Of a stretch of DNA of 64,000 nucleotides, positions 26,280 to 35,929 are shown one piece after another. The notes under the pieces were generated by a model. The model worked only from the letters and a program-made list of their open reading frames with translations. It ran no database searches and was not told where the DNA came from. Numbering within the stretch: the stretch's first letter is position 1; every line of letters starts with the position of its first letter. Both the position numbers and the translations under genes were made by a program. Source of the DNA: Polyodon spathula (lineage: Eukaryota > Chordata > Actinopteri > Acipenseriformes > Polyodontidae); contig NC_054535.1 in the NCBI RefSeq assembly GCF_017654505.1, positions 46,318,348 to 46,382,347 on the forward strand. Reading direction: 5' to 3'.

Positions 26280-26723
26280 TGTGGCAGGTTGAAAGCTATG
26301 CCGAAGCATGTGTGTATGTGGGTGTGTGTGTGTGTGTGTGTGGGTGTGTGTGTGGGGGGAATATTGGGTTGGCAGGGAGGAGGTTAAATTCCTCACTATC
26401 AAAACACGTGGGAATGTGGCTGGAGCATTGAATAAATGATTAATGATTAACTAAGCTCCAGCCACAGGTGTATAAGAAAGGTAATGACAAGTATTAATGT
26501 TAGACTATGTTGGTGATAGAGTTGGAGGTCCATGTTTTGTGTTGCTGTGCTGTGTTTATGCCTGTCAGTTTTTGTAGACCTTTTGTTTTTGCCCTTGTGT
26601 CGTTTGTTTTGTTAAATGTTTTTTTTTTTTTTTTGTAAGTACTGTCTTCGTATTAAATGTTCACACTAGTGTTTAAACTGCAGCTTCTGTCTCTGGGTCT
26701 ACATCCTGACATTCATTTCCACA
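26280..26723 (+). repeat. 5' LTR of a Gypsy-like element
   Basis: Starts TGTGGCAGGTTG and ends CATTTCCACA, so it has TG...CA ends with a short inverted terminus (TGTGG/CCACA). It contains GGCAGGGAGGAGGTTAAATTC, shared in form with LTR-like segments at 62320-62624 and 37200-37640, and an internal (TG)n run at 26309-26356. A primer-binding site follows after two bases. Confidence 0.75.
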
Positions 26724-26725
26724 CA

Positions 26726-26740
26726 TGGTGTCAGAGCAGA
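26726..26740 (+). other. Primer-binding site (tRNA-Leu-like)
   Basis: TGGTGTCAG immediately after the LTR is complementary to the 3' end (…CTGACACCA) of a typical tRNA-Leu, the priming tRNA of several vertebrate Gypsy elements. Only the first 9 bases match what I recall of the tRNA; the next bases diverge. Confidence 0.6.
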
Positions 26741-26825
26741 ATAGGGCCCAGAGAGGAACTACAGTTTAAAAAAGAAATAAATTAAAAAAGAGAAAAAAAC
26801 ATGGAGGTGAGAGGCAGTAGCGGTT

Positions 26826-27108
26826 AAAGGAAGAAGGGGCTCTGTGGTGCAGAGCTTATGGGGAGTTTGGGCACTTAAGGAACGTGTGCCCATATGGTCC
26901 CCTCTGGATGGAGGCCTACTATCGGGGTGAGCACAGTGGAGGAATGTCTCCTCCAGGGAAAAATCAAACCCCTGTCTTTGCCCCTGCCCTAAAGAGCCTG
27001 AAGGAGGACGTGCTTCGATGGTGCCTTGTCTGTGCAGAGCCTGGGCACTACAGAGGCTCAGAGAGGAACTGCAGGTTTCCTCTATTGCTATTCTTTCCAC
27101 ATCTCTAA
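26826..27108 (+). pseudogene. Gag fragment with zinc-knuckle-like motif
   Basis: Open from 26884. The peptide carries CLVCAEPGHY, a nucleocapsid CX2CX4H zinc-knuckle start, followed by RGSERNC. The last cysteine is displaced by about three residues relative to the standard CX2CX4HX4C pattern. Together with the LTR and primer site this is the 5' end of a truncated retrotransposon. Nothing of pol or a 3' LTR follows, and the similarity ends near 27110. Confidence 0.5.
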
Positions 27109-27109
27109 T

Positions 27110-27979
27110 AATCAGTTATAAACCCGAAATAATGAATATGTAAGTGTCTAACTTCAGGTTTTAACCACATCTGGATATTGAATACAGAATAATAAATTCA
27201 ACTAGCTGGGTAAGATTTTGTTGGTATTTTTTATACTCCAACCTGCAAATACAGTATAGTGATTTCCACAGATTATCTGAAAAACAATATTAGTGTCTTA
27301 AGTTTAAAAAAAGAAAAATAAAATCATACCCTCTAGTATCTATGTACAGTATAACATAAAAACACACAGTACAGTACTGTATCAACAACATGCAGCTAAA
27401 AGACTAAAACATTGCAATAAAGCATTAGAAGACTTAAAAATTATTATATTAAAAAAAAAAAAAAATCCTATACACAAAAAGTCAAAATATATCACCCTGC
27501 CAAGATTTTCCTTTCATTCATTGCGTTCCTCAGTTCCAGATCTCACAGGATGAGGTGATATTTAGCTGCTGGCGATGGCAAGAATCAGTGTTGTGTGGTT
27601 GCTAACACACAATGTCCCACCAAGCGATCATTTGTATTGGATCACTGAGCTTTCGGGATGTTTTCATGCTAATGTCTAATACACGTGGTTTACAACCGCA
27701 AGATCTGAACTGAACTGCGAGGTGTCAGAGGAGGAAAAGCAAGGAGAGAGAGAAACATGTTATTTTCTTTTGTGCAATAATTGCAGTTTCGTGAGGACTT
27801 CGCCTGTGTCGTTTATAAAGAGCTCAAATCGAACTCTGTTTCCCTGATGTGTGCATTGTTGGAAAATAAAAAGATTCTGCACTGCGTTTGGTTGCCTTGT
27901 TGAAAACGAGAAACATCTCTTTGCACAAAAGGACTGAGATGGGAAACAGTAATGTAGCATGATCTAAAATACCAGCGCT
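27110..27979. other. Noncoding stretch upstream of GALNTL6
   Basis: No repeat or gene recognised. The short minus-strand frame at 27760 has no domain. It may include unannotated 5' exons or regulatory DNA of GALNTL6, but nothing in the sequence proves it. Confidence 0.4.
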
Positions 27980-28490
27980 GATGTTACATCATGCAAATGA
28001 GGTTTCATAGTAAGTCGAGAGATTTTGCTTTGTATGATTGAATTGTTCGTGCCTGTGTACTAAATCCATCCATGCATAGCTAGAGTAATACCGACTTGAA
28101 ACATGCAAAAAGGTTTAACATTTAAAGACATGTGTAGCATATACTGCAAGCACGTTCTTTGTGAGTCATAAATGTATATGTATTTTCACTGCCGGATCTA
28201 AAGAACTACGTTAATGCATATATTATTTTTCATTTTCATGGCAAATGAAATATACCCATATTTACCTCAGATCTAATATAGTGGAAGTATTAATAACCAT
28301 GCGAATCTTTACACCTTAGGGATTTAAACAAGTTCAATGTCCTCCATGTACTGGCAGGTGAAAGTTTCCCAGTCGTTCCGTGGAAGGTGATTTATCAGAC
28401 TGAGAGACTTCAACGGAACATTCACCTGAACATAACTGGTTTTAAGTCAGACCGAAGTAAAGGATTTTGTTACAACGTCGTGTTTTCACA
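27980..28490 (+). promoter_or_regulatory. GALNTL6: Candidate 5' regulatory region / 5' UTR of GALNTL6
   Basis: The 500 bases before the start codon hold a perfect octamer ATGCAAAT at 27991-27998. It is directly preceded by the palindromic TGATGTTACATCA at about 27979-27991, which is ATF/C-EBP-like. No TATA box or CpG island stands out. Transcription start and any upstream noncoding exon cannot be placed from sequence alone, so this is a position-based suggestion. Confidence 0.35.
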
Positions 28491-28625
28491 ATGAAGAGGA
28501 GACAGAAACGAATTCTGCAGATGACTTTTGTGTTCATGGTGGCTTTGATTTTCTTGCCAAATATTGGCCTGTGGTCCCTTTACAAAGAGAAACACCTGAT
28601 TAAGTCATCCGAGACTGGAGAACAG
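28491..28625 (+). CDS. GALNTL6: GALNTL6, first coding exon (polypeptide N-acetylgalactosaminyltransferase-like 6)
   Basis: A 45-codon exon starting at an ATG with A at -3 (ACAATGA) and ending CAG|GTAGGT, a good splice donor, in phase 0. The peptide is a short basic cytosolic tail (MKRRQKR) and then a hydrophobic anchor over about residues 9-29 that includes [14 protein letters not shown], followed by the stem start [15 protein letters not shown]. From recall, vertebrate GALNTL6 begins nearly identically ([21 protein letters not shown]...), and the paralogue GALNT10 is clearly more different. Family members are type II Golgi membrane proteins related to the enzymes that start mucin-type O-glycosylation; catalytic activity of GALNTL6 itself is doubtful. 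The catalytic and lectin domains lie beyond this window. The upstream in-frame TTG is not the start. Confidence 0.9.
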
Positions 28626-29177
28626 GTAGGTCATGATTTACATCATTTGCTCTAAAACTGTTTAACCTGTATAATCATTTGCCAGTAGATTCAGTACAGT
28701 AGGTAGTAAAGTTAATCTGAGTTTAATGCTACATGCAACGTACAGTAAGACATTATACAAAGTACAGCTTAGTTCATATAATGAATTGCATACAATACAA
28801 CCGTAAGAACAGAAGATCTTTTTTTTTATTATTATTATTTTTTTAATGATATGCTAGAGGCTATAATATTCGAGTAATATACGTTTGGCAATAGGTAGGT
28901 TTCCAGAAATTTTACATTTATTCTCACTCCAAATAGCCTACACGTTTTTGTTTTTTTTTAACTGTAAGTGTATAGCTTTTTCCTTTTTTTTTTTTTTTGC
29001 ATAGCGGTATGAAAAGAAATAAGCTAGAAAATATTACAATATTTTAAGTGGGTTTCAAATTGTGCATCTGGTATTCCCTTATTATGTAGCCCTGTGTAAA
29101 GTATACTACCGTATGGATACCCTAAACAGCTTTATAACCTGAACTGTGTTGTGTAAATTTAACTACAGTACTGTGGG
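28626..29177 (+). other. Start of GALNTL6 intron 1
   Basis: Begins with the GTAGGT donor and continues as AT-rich noncoding sequence. I infer that the rest of the window (to 64000) is intronic, because no further GALNTL6 exon was recognised. Confidence 0.6.
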
Positions 29178-30089
29178 CAGTGCTTATTCTGTGACAGGTC
29201 TTGCCGGGGCATAGCCCCGGAACTTCTGGGCGTGCAGTCATATTCCCGCTCCCTCTAGTTAAAAATCCCATCAAATGCTTTCTTTTAAAATTCTCAACAC
29301 AATTGCATCAAGTCTGCGAGTTCTTGCGTGCGCGCTAAAGAGAGACAGTCAGCTGCCACGTCTGGAGCCTATTTTAAATTACTTTACGATTTCAGCTTGC
29401 GTGTCTTTAAGTAAGATGACACTGACTGCAACTCTGTTGTCGTTTTTATACACAAATAAGCTTACTTGATTTGAAAAACGACATGAACTATACAAGCAGC
29501 TTCTTACACTAAATGTGTAGTACACAACAAAATATGAAAGCTGGACAATTTCAACAAAGAACGACAACAAAAATATCGTAGCCTACATCAATAGGAACAT
29601 TAGCCTGCTATATTAAACCAAAACAATAAAATAACGACCTGGTTCTCTCTAGCATTTTTCAATGAATATAATTTAATTAATAGAGAATATAAACATACTA
29701 AGATAACAACTACCTAGCCAATGTTTAATTAATCGTTTTTCTAATCTACTAGCGCAGCGGCTTCTGTTGCATACCGTTGCAGTGCAGACCGTTTGTCAAA
29801 CCAATGTTAGTGTTGGGATGTGTATTTTTTTAATCAATGTCGTCCTTCTGAAGTCCTTTGAATTTGTTTGTTTTTTTTAAACCATTTAAATGACAGACTT
29901 TTTATTATTTGTCCTGCTGTTGCCTTTAATTAATTTTTCTGCACGTACTACCACTTTGTATATGATGTAGAATGTACATACAATACTCTTTCAAATAAAA
30001 GTGTTGTGATTTTGAATGTGCGCTTCTTAAGGACGTATTATTGTCATTGCTTGTGCCCCGGCACCTCTTTCTTTACAAATTAAGCACTG
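29178..30089. mobile_element. Non-autonomous hAT-type element in GALNTL6 intron 1
   Basis: Terminal inverted repeats begin CAGTGCTTATTCTGTGACAG on the left and, read inward from the right, CAGTGCTTAATTTGTAAAGA. Each is followed within 35 bases by GCCGGGGCA. The 8 bases outside are ACTGTGGG (29170-29177) and ACTGTTGG (30090-30097), a 7/8 match as expected for the 8-bp target duplication of hAT elements. The 912-bp interior has no transposase domain, so it is a deletion derivative or MITE. Confidence 0.85.
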
Positions 30090-30097
30090 ACTGTTGG

Positions 30098-30819
30098 GTA
30101 TCGCAAGTTGTGTCTGATTGTTTCCAGGTTGTTTGGTCAAGTTTACCCCCATGTATCTGGTGCTCAAAATCGTGCATTAACACACGACTTTAAAAAAGAA
30201 AATGTTTTTTTACGGAAACATTTTTTTTTTACCAACATTTTACAAAAATATCAATTGTAAAAGTGCTGAATTTTTAAGTTAGTGGCTATGTACACTCATG
30301 GTAAACTTGGTGGAAGAAAAGGGTCTTAACGTCACATTTTATGACTGTCAGCACAATAGGCTGCTCTACTAAAGCCACTGTCACGCTGTATCAATACGTT
30401 ATTTAATGGAACATGTGAATGACATTAAATTAAGCCACAGAGCATTACAAAGTAAATCTCAATTTAATTTAATTGTCATTGTGTTGTGACACTTGATTAA
30501 GAATGGCTTTTAAATATGACTATAAATTGCACATGACCATAGTTCTATCTGGCAGCCCAGATTCCAGTTTGGATGAACTAAATGTTCACTGTATGTGTGT
30601 GGTAGTTTCTATTGCAAAGGGCTGTAAACCATTGTCCTACCAAGTCACTGAATTTATTTATTTATTTTTTTATTCATTTTACAGTGTATGTTTTTCTTCA
30701 TCAAAGAGGTTTGTTTTTGTGTTTTACCAGTGGCACTAAAATATATGGCACTGTTCATGTAGATAAATATTAATCCAACCTTTGTTTTTCTTTTGTGAAT
30801 GTTAGCTCTCTTTTCCTGT
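30098..30819. other. Intronic noncoding stretch, nothing recognised
   Basis: No domain, terminal repeat or RNA gene recognised. Confidence 0.5.
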
Positions 30820-31246
30820 AAGGTAAATACAAGAAGTAGTGTTCTTGGGAGCTATCAATGCCTCGGAAGCAGTGTGTTACAGACACTTCAATCCAAGCTT
30901 CTCTGGGTTGAACCGCTGGCCCCAATGTTGATTGGAGCAAAATGTTTTGTCATCCCTGCTGCAATCTGGTTTATGGTGTGTTGCAATCAACAAAATATGG
31001 CTAAACAGAATAAACAAAAATGTTCCTTGTGGACGTGAACCTTCATGCAGACATGGCTGTTTGTTATTTTGTTGGCTTACAAACGTCTGTCATGCATTTT
31101 GTCTCGCTCAACCCGGGTCACAACATGTCGACCCACATCCTGTGGTGGGTTGTTGCAACCCGGGTCAACCAGGGTACAACCCAGATACATGGTTTCACAC
31201 TATGTCTGATTATGACGCAGGTAGGAGTGCCAGTGTGAAAGGGGCT
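30820..31246. mobile_element. 5'-truncated copy of the CCCCTTTCACACTGG MITE family
   Basis: Similar along its length to 44395-44747, sharing GGAAGCAG, CAATCCAAGCTTCTCTGG/TATCCAAGCTTCTCTGG, ATGGCTAAACAGAATAAAC and AACCTTCATGCAG. It ends at the same terminal repeat TGCCAGTGTGAAAGGGGCT. The left terminus is missing. The frames on both strands are incidental. Confidence 0.8.
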
Positions 31247-33342
31247 CACGAGATACTTTAAATACTGTGCAGATCATTGCTTAACAGTATTCCAGAATAT
31301 AAGAGTATGAAATATTAATCATTTGTTTTTAGTGAATGATATAGATGTTATTTTCTTGTGGGTCATAAAGAAAATTAAAAGATAAGGAAAACTGTTCTTG
31401 AGATGTATCATCTCAGAACAGCACATTTTATCAAAATGAAACTGTATATAACTACTATGCTCTGTTTTAGTTTGTTACTAAATTTTGGTTATGGTATATC
31501 TCAGTTAGCGGTTTCATCTTCCCTTCATCTTCCCTTTTTTTAGTGAGAAGCTCATTTTGGCATTATCTTGTCTGGTAGGTTAATTATGAGGAAAGAAACA
31601 TTTCGCTCTCTCTTTCTCTCATGCAGGTAGTCGGTATAGGGACTATGGAGAATTACATGCCATGTTTCTATGGTTTTGTATTGGAAGTGGTCCTTTATGT
31701 CTCAGATTTGAGCTATGGGGCCCAGCGACAGTTTCAGTAAGGTTATACCACATGACTAAGAGAAACTTGAGATTCTTTACCCCAGCATGTCTGGCGGGAG
31801 TTTCTTCTTGTGAAAATTACATATTTTATTTTAGCAAGAACACTTATTTCCGATTTTGGGATTATCGCTAAACTTAACCTATAATATATACAGCCATTGG
31901 AGGATGTCCTTTGATAAGTAAGTGATAAGTTTTGAACTGAAAAATGGATCCCTTATAGTAAGCATATACAGTAGACAATAATAAATACAGACAGTGAAGC
32001 TAATAAAATAGAACTGTATCTGTGTACAGGTTGGTGAACATACTACAGTATTGGTAAAATGAAATGCAATTCAGATAGCATGCAAATCACTTTTAATGCC
32101 AATAGTACAAAGATATAAATCTTATTCATGAAAAATGACATAAATAATGTTTGTACTTATTTGTGCATTCTTTTGATGACATCATTATAGTATATATGGA
32201 ACAATGGTTTCCCAAACAAAATACTGATTCAGAAGAAATCTTTGACTGGTTTTGTTACTGTCATATTCACATCTGCATGCAGTGTGCAATTAGTCAAGAG
32301 TTTCCATAATTCCATTAGCAATTCCAAAACATACATAGGGCACAATAAGTGTTCCCTTTCAATTCGAATGACAACCATTACCGAATATGAAGAGCCTCTC
32401 TGACCATCAATCTCTGAGCAAATATACAAAAGCTGCCCTATCAGGGCCCTGCTGTGAGGAGGAAGTCCCGCCCACCTTTTGTTGAAGAGGGACATCCTCA
32501 CAGTAGCACATCGCCATTTTCTCTCTCATCTCTCTGAGACAGGTCGTACATTGCTTTTGCTTTTTACGTACCGAATTTGGCTAATTTGTTGGATTTATCC
32601 ACAAATGAATAATTCACAGTAAAATTGCGCTTCAAGCGTGTCAACAAGAGTGCCCAAAAGAGTGCCCTTACTTTATTCTCGCATCAGGGTTATTGTAATA
32701 ACCAAGCGTTATTGATTGTCAACTGTCAAAATTACAATAAGTTCAAATGCAGCAGCATATATTTAAGGTTCAAACCCTTAGGCTGCCATGGCCATGTGGT
32801 GCCCCCCACACTTCTAGGATAAAAACATATTTTAATAATAATAGATGTTAAGATTGTGTACACATGGTGGTTTAAGAACCTATGTGTTAATGGTTGTAAA
32901 TGAACAACACAATTTTGTTTTTAATAAATTCTGTTATTAGATATGAATCTCATTTATCCTTGATTATACATGTGGAGCTGTGATTCAGACACTTTCTAGG
33001 TTAACCTTTTGTTACAATAATATTTTACAATATATAAATAATACATGGATGAAGGTTATATTTGCATTCAGAGTCATTTGAAAAAAAAAAAAAGGTATAA
33101 TACCACAGTAGTGACTTCAAAAGATCAGATTCAATTCGGAATTTTTGACTTTTGTACTGCGTCTTATCTTTAAAGAATAGGATAAAGCAAAGGCAGAATA
33201 CTGCATACACACAACGAACAGGTACACGCAATTCTACCTTTATTCACAATCTCATCTCATTAACTTACTCCAACAGTTTATCCTTCATTTTGACTGTGCT
33301 TTCGCTATAAGTAATCCCTCAGTATAAGGAACAGATAACGAA
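31247..33342. other. Intronic noncoding stretch
   Basis: No gene recognised. A minus-strand 90-codon frame at 32229-32501 lies in a segment (32300-32560) that looks like a dispersed repeat (TTCAATTCGAATGACAACCA, then CCGCCCACC) but has no domain I know. Confidence 0.45.
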
Positions 33343-33347
33343 CCCTG

Positions 33348-33443
<96 letters not shown>

Positions 33444-33451
33444 ATCCAGGG
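33343..33451. repeat. (TA)n microsatellite enclosed by a 13-bp perfect inverted repeat
   Basis: CCCTGGATTATAA at 33343-33355 and TTATAATCCAGGG at 33439-33451 flank about 84 bases of (TA)n. The whole block is one palindrome able to extrude as a cruciform. Confidence 0.93.
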
Positions 33452-33654
33452 CTGGCAATGGAACGTGAAACAAGCAATGTGATTGGTCGAGCTAGGTTAC
33501 AGCTGTCTATATATTGGATGGATACGGACAGTTTGAGCCTTATCACACATTAGAAATCACGGCACTGCGTCACAGAATTTGCGATACAGGCAGCCATCTT
33601 GTTTACAGTTACAAAGTTACAGCAACTATAAAACTGAGTGACCAACTGTAAATA

Positions 33655-33775
33655 TGGATGTCTCTGAAGATACTGAACCACCAAAAAAATCCCAAAACTA
33701 GTAAGTAGACATGACGATTTAGATGAAGAACAACTAAATGAACGGGAAGATAGCAAAACGGAGAAACATACAAAA
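33655..33775 (+). pseudogene. N-terminal fragment of a Crypton-like (DUF3504-type) gene
   Basis: ATG at 33655 starts MDVSEDTEPPKKSQN and then stops. After the A7 run at 33682-33688 another frame continues with PKLVSRHDDLDEEQLNERED and SKTEKHTK, so a one-base change in the homopolymer probably broke the frame. The acidic/lysine composition and 'DDLDE..L..RED..TEKHTKW' layout resemble the N-terminus of fish DUF3504 (Crypton-derived tyrosine recombinase, KIAA1958/ZMYM-like) proteins. The matching middle and C-terminal pieces lie at 35240-35920, beyond a Gypsy insertion. Identification is by eye. Confidence 0.45.
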
Positions 33776-34272
33776 TAGGGAACCCTATAGTAGCTTATGC
33801 TAATCTCCTAAAAAAGTGGTATGTCGGTTTGTGCTAATCTGTATTAATAAAATGAATAAGAAATTTCCAAAACCATTTGTGTATATAAATGTAATTTGTA
33901 GACCAAAGCGATTTACCGTTTCAACATTACTCTTTTCCATTTGATAAATCATTTGCTTGTTTTTTCCATTTCATACAGCTATTACTTGATATTTATATAC
34001 TGGACTTTTAATTTCAAACCATGTTGTTAAAGTAAATGCCAATACATTATGTATTGTTATTGTTATTTATTTCAATGAAGCAATAGTTAACAGAATTGCA
34101 AAAAAAATATGAAAAATAAATACAACTTACTGTAGAAATCGCATTCATGTTTACAGAAAATGCAACAGAAACGAACTTCTGAAACCAAGTTGCCAGGTTG
34201 CTTGCATTCATTTTCCAGCAAGAATGGCAACCCAGGATTGGGTGGGGAGAGCACTGGGGTTCAAGTCAAGGC
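33776..34272. other. Noncoding gap inside the Crypton-like remnant
   Basis: AT-rich sequence, possibly an intron or untranslated part of the Crypton-like gene. No domain recognised. Confidence 0.35.
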
Positions 34273-34740
34273 CTACTTTAACTCAGTTAAGGCTGTCTGA
34301 CAGTTGGGACCCCACAGAAACACCTTGCCCTTCTTCAGGAGACGGTTAAGGGGGCTGCCTTGTCTGCAAAGTTGGCCACGAACTGACAGTAATACAAGGC
34401 CAACCCCAGAAACGGCCTCACCTTTCGCTGGTTGGCGGGAGTAGGCCAGTCCCACATGGTGCTGATCTTGCCAACTCGGTGTTCGAGGACGATGACTTCC
34501 TTCTTCAGCCCCTCTTCGAAGCTGGGGCCATGCACCAGCAGGTTGTCCAGGTAGACCAGACAGTGGGCCGGGCTTCAGGGGCGAGAGCTACCTGCCATTA
34601 GCAACTTCTTAAGTCCAGAGACGAGAACCATGATAACCCGGCCACCAAGTCCAGGGACTCGTCTATTCGGGGAAGAGGGTACAAATCCTTCCGAGTCACC
34701 CCATTCAACTGCCGGTAGTCAACACAGAACCTCTTGTATC
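34273..34740 (-). pseudogene. Gypsy reverse transcriptase fragment
   Basis: Read from 34740 down on the minus strand: [20 protein letters not shown] and [20 protein letters not shown] (RT fingers), a deletion, then LVYLDNLLVHGPSFEEGL. There the Gypsy YLDD-type catalytic box has become YLDN. After a further deletion come ISTMWDWPTPANQRKVRPFL and LGLALYYCQFVANFADKAAP, then NRLLKKGKVFLWGPNCQTAL (RT thumb and RNase H entry). Frameshifts and the active-site change make it inactive. Confidence 0.85.
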
Positions 34741-34754
34741 AAGAAGGATGCAAG

Positions 34755-35239
34755 GCAAGGCTAAACTTTTTATTTATTTTAGCTTCAATTATTGCTTTAC
34801 AAAGCTGCTGGCAGCCACAGATCACGTCTCTACTAGTCGTCTCTTTCTTCTCTTTAGCTCTTTTTCTCTTTCTCTCTTTAGCTTTTTTCTTCATTCTGTT
34901 CTCCTTATTTTAGTCCAACCCTGGTATCCAGCTTCCACTCCCTATTATAGGGGAGCTGGAGGGTGGCAGTGCCTGCTCCAGCCAGTTGGGAGAGATAACT
35001 CACCTGGTTGGAAAGTTCCAGGCTGGAAAGTCCCAGGCCAGAAAGTCCCAAGCTGGCAGCTGTGGGTAAATGTCCAAGCTCAGGGATCCATAGAACCTTC
35101 TAAAAGGGAGGGGTCCCGTTCACTCCAGTATTCTGACCACACCCCCGATCCGTGCGGTGCCCACTTCCTGGTTGGTGAAGATCAATCAGTGCTTTGGTCC
35201 TGCCCCTTTCTGCAGCCTGCCTATGGACCCGCCATTACA
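34755..35239 (-). repeat. LTR of the minus-strand Gypsy element, with tandem kappaB-like sites
   Basis: On the minus strand it starts TGTAATGGCGGGTCCATAGG at 35239. It carries a tandem kappaB-like array at 35010-35049, a TATA-like CTATAATAGG at 34941-34950 about 60 bases downstream, and AATAAA-type signals near 34775. It abuts RT sequence, so primer site and gag were deleted. The long plus-strand frame 34748-35287 is a shadow of this LTR joined to the Crypton-like piece. Confidence 0.6.
35010..35049 (-). promoter_or_regulatory. Three tandem kappaB-like sites at 15-bp spacing
   Basis: Minus-strand GGGACTTTCT (35040-35049), GGGACTTTCC (35025-35034) and GGAACTTTCC (35010-35019). The middle one is a perfect NF-kappaB consensus. 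They lie in the U3-like part of the LTR, upstream of its TATA-like box. Confidence 0.7.
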
Positions 35240-35924
35240 GTATTTAAAGACTGGCTAAAAGAAAAAAAGTATGGGCATTCATTTTAAGGAAATAAATCCA
35301 GAAAACCTCAACAGCATTCTGATGGAATTTTTGCCAGTTTTAACACTGCCAGCTGGAACACATATTTTTTAACAGCAGAAGTTTTAACATCTATGTTGAC
35401 AGCAAGTTTAAGACCAGCAATAATGTCAGTAATGAAAAGCTTCAGAAAAGCCATTTAAATACAAAGAAAATACCACCCACACATTATTGACCTGGATTAA
35501 AGCACCTGCGGGAATCTGAAGAACTTTCACCGGAAACCATGATCCCAGATGTCCGGTGCATAGCTTGACATGTTTTTTTTCAAAATGCCCTTCTGATGTA
35601 ACAGCCTTTTACCTGCAGCTACTCAGAGGTCCTCTGAAAATCTGAAACACTAGAAATTACTGGTACTCCTGTGAACCTGTGGGAATGAATTTCCTCTGCG
35701 AAATGATGTCTAAACTAAGCAGCAAAGCCAGGGTCTTGCAACGCTGTACAACCTACATACAAGCTATACTCCTTGATATGTACAGCAGTACACCTATTTT
35801 CAGAAGCTGGACTGGCATAGGTCATCTCAAATCTGACTCCAGCCTCAATTGCAGCTTTCCTCAGTTTCATTTGGACCCCCCGACCATCCACTTCATCAAC
35901 TTGTATTCTGCCCTCTACTTATGA
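35240..35924 (+). pseudogene. Middle and C-terminal fragments of the Crypton-like (tyrosine recombinase-type) gene
   Basis: Directly after the LTR comes VFKDWLKEKKYGHSF. In a second frame this continues FKEINPENLNSILMEF, and in a third FASFNTASWNTYFLTAEVL (35245-35400). This is the arrangement of the DUF3504 core-binding part. At 35679-35924 the frame gives GMNFLCEMMSKLSSKA, then RCTTYIQAILLDMYSS and WTGIGHLKSDSSL. It resembles the C-terminal tyrosine recombinase motifs (TNHCIRAT..., ..GHKSE.SL), with the expected arginine replaced by glutamine. Frameshifts and this change indicate a dead gene. The family call is moderately sure. Confidence 0.5.
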
Positions 35925-35929
35925 GATCC

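Noticed and set aside
28467..28490. Upstream in-frame extension of the GALNTL6 exon from TTG
   Set aside because: The ATG at 28491 has a good context and matches the known protein start; the extension is probably 5' UTR.
28626..28655. Read-through of the GALNTL6 exon to the in-frame stop
   Set aside because: CAG|GTAGGT is a good splice donor exactly where the family similarity ends; the residues after it do not fit the family.
34748..35287. 179-codon plus-strand frame with GWKVPGWKVPGQKVP repeats and a hydrophobic start
   Set aside because: It is the antisense of the Gypsy LTR fused by chance to the Crypton-like piece; the peptide repeat is the kappaB array read backwards.
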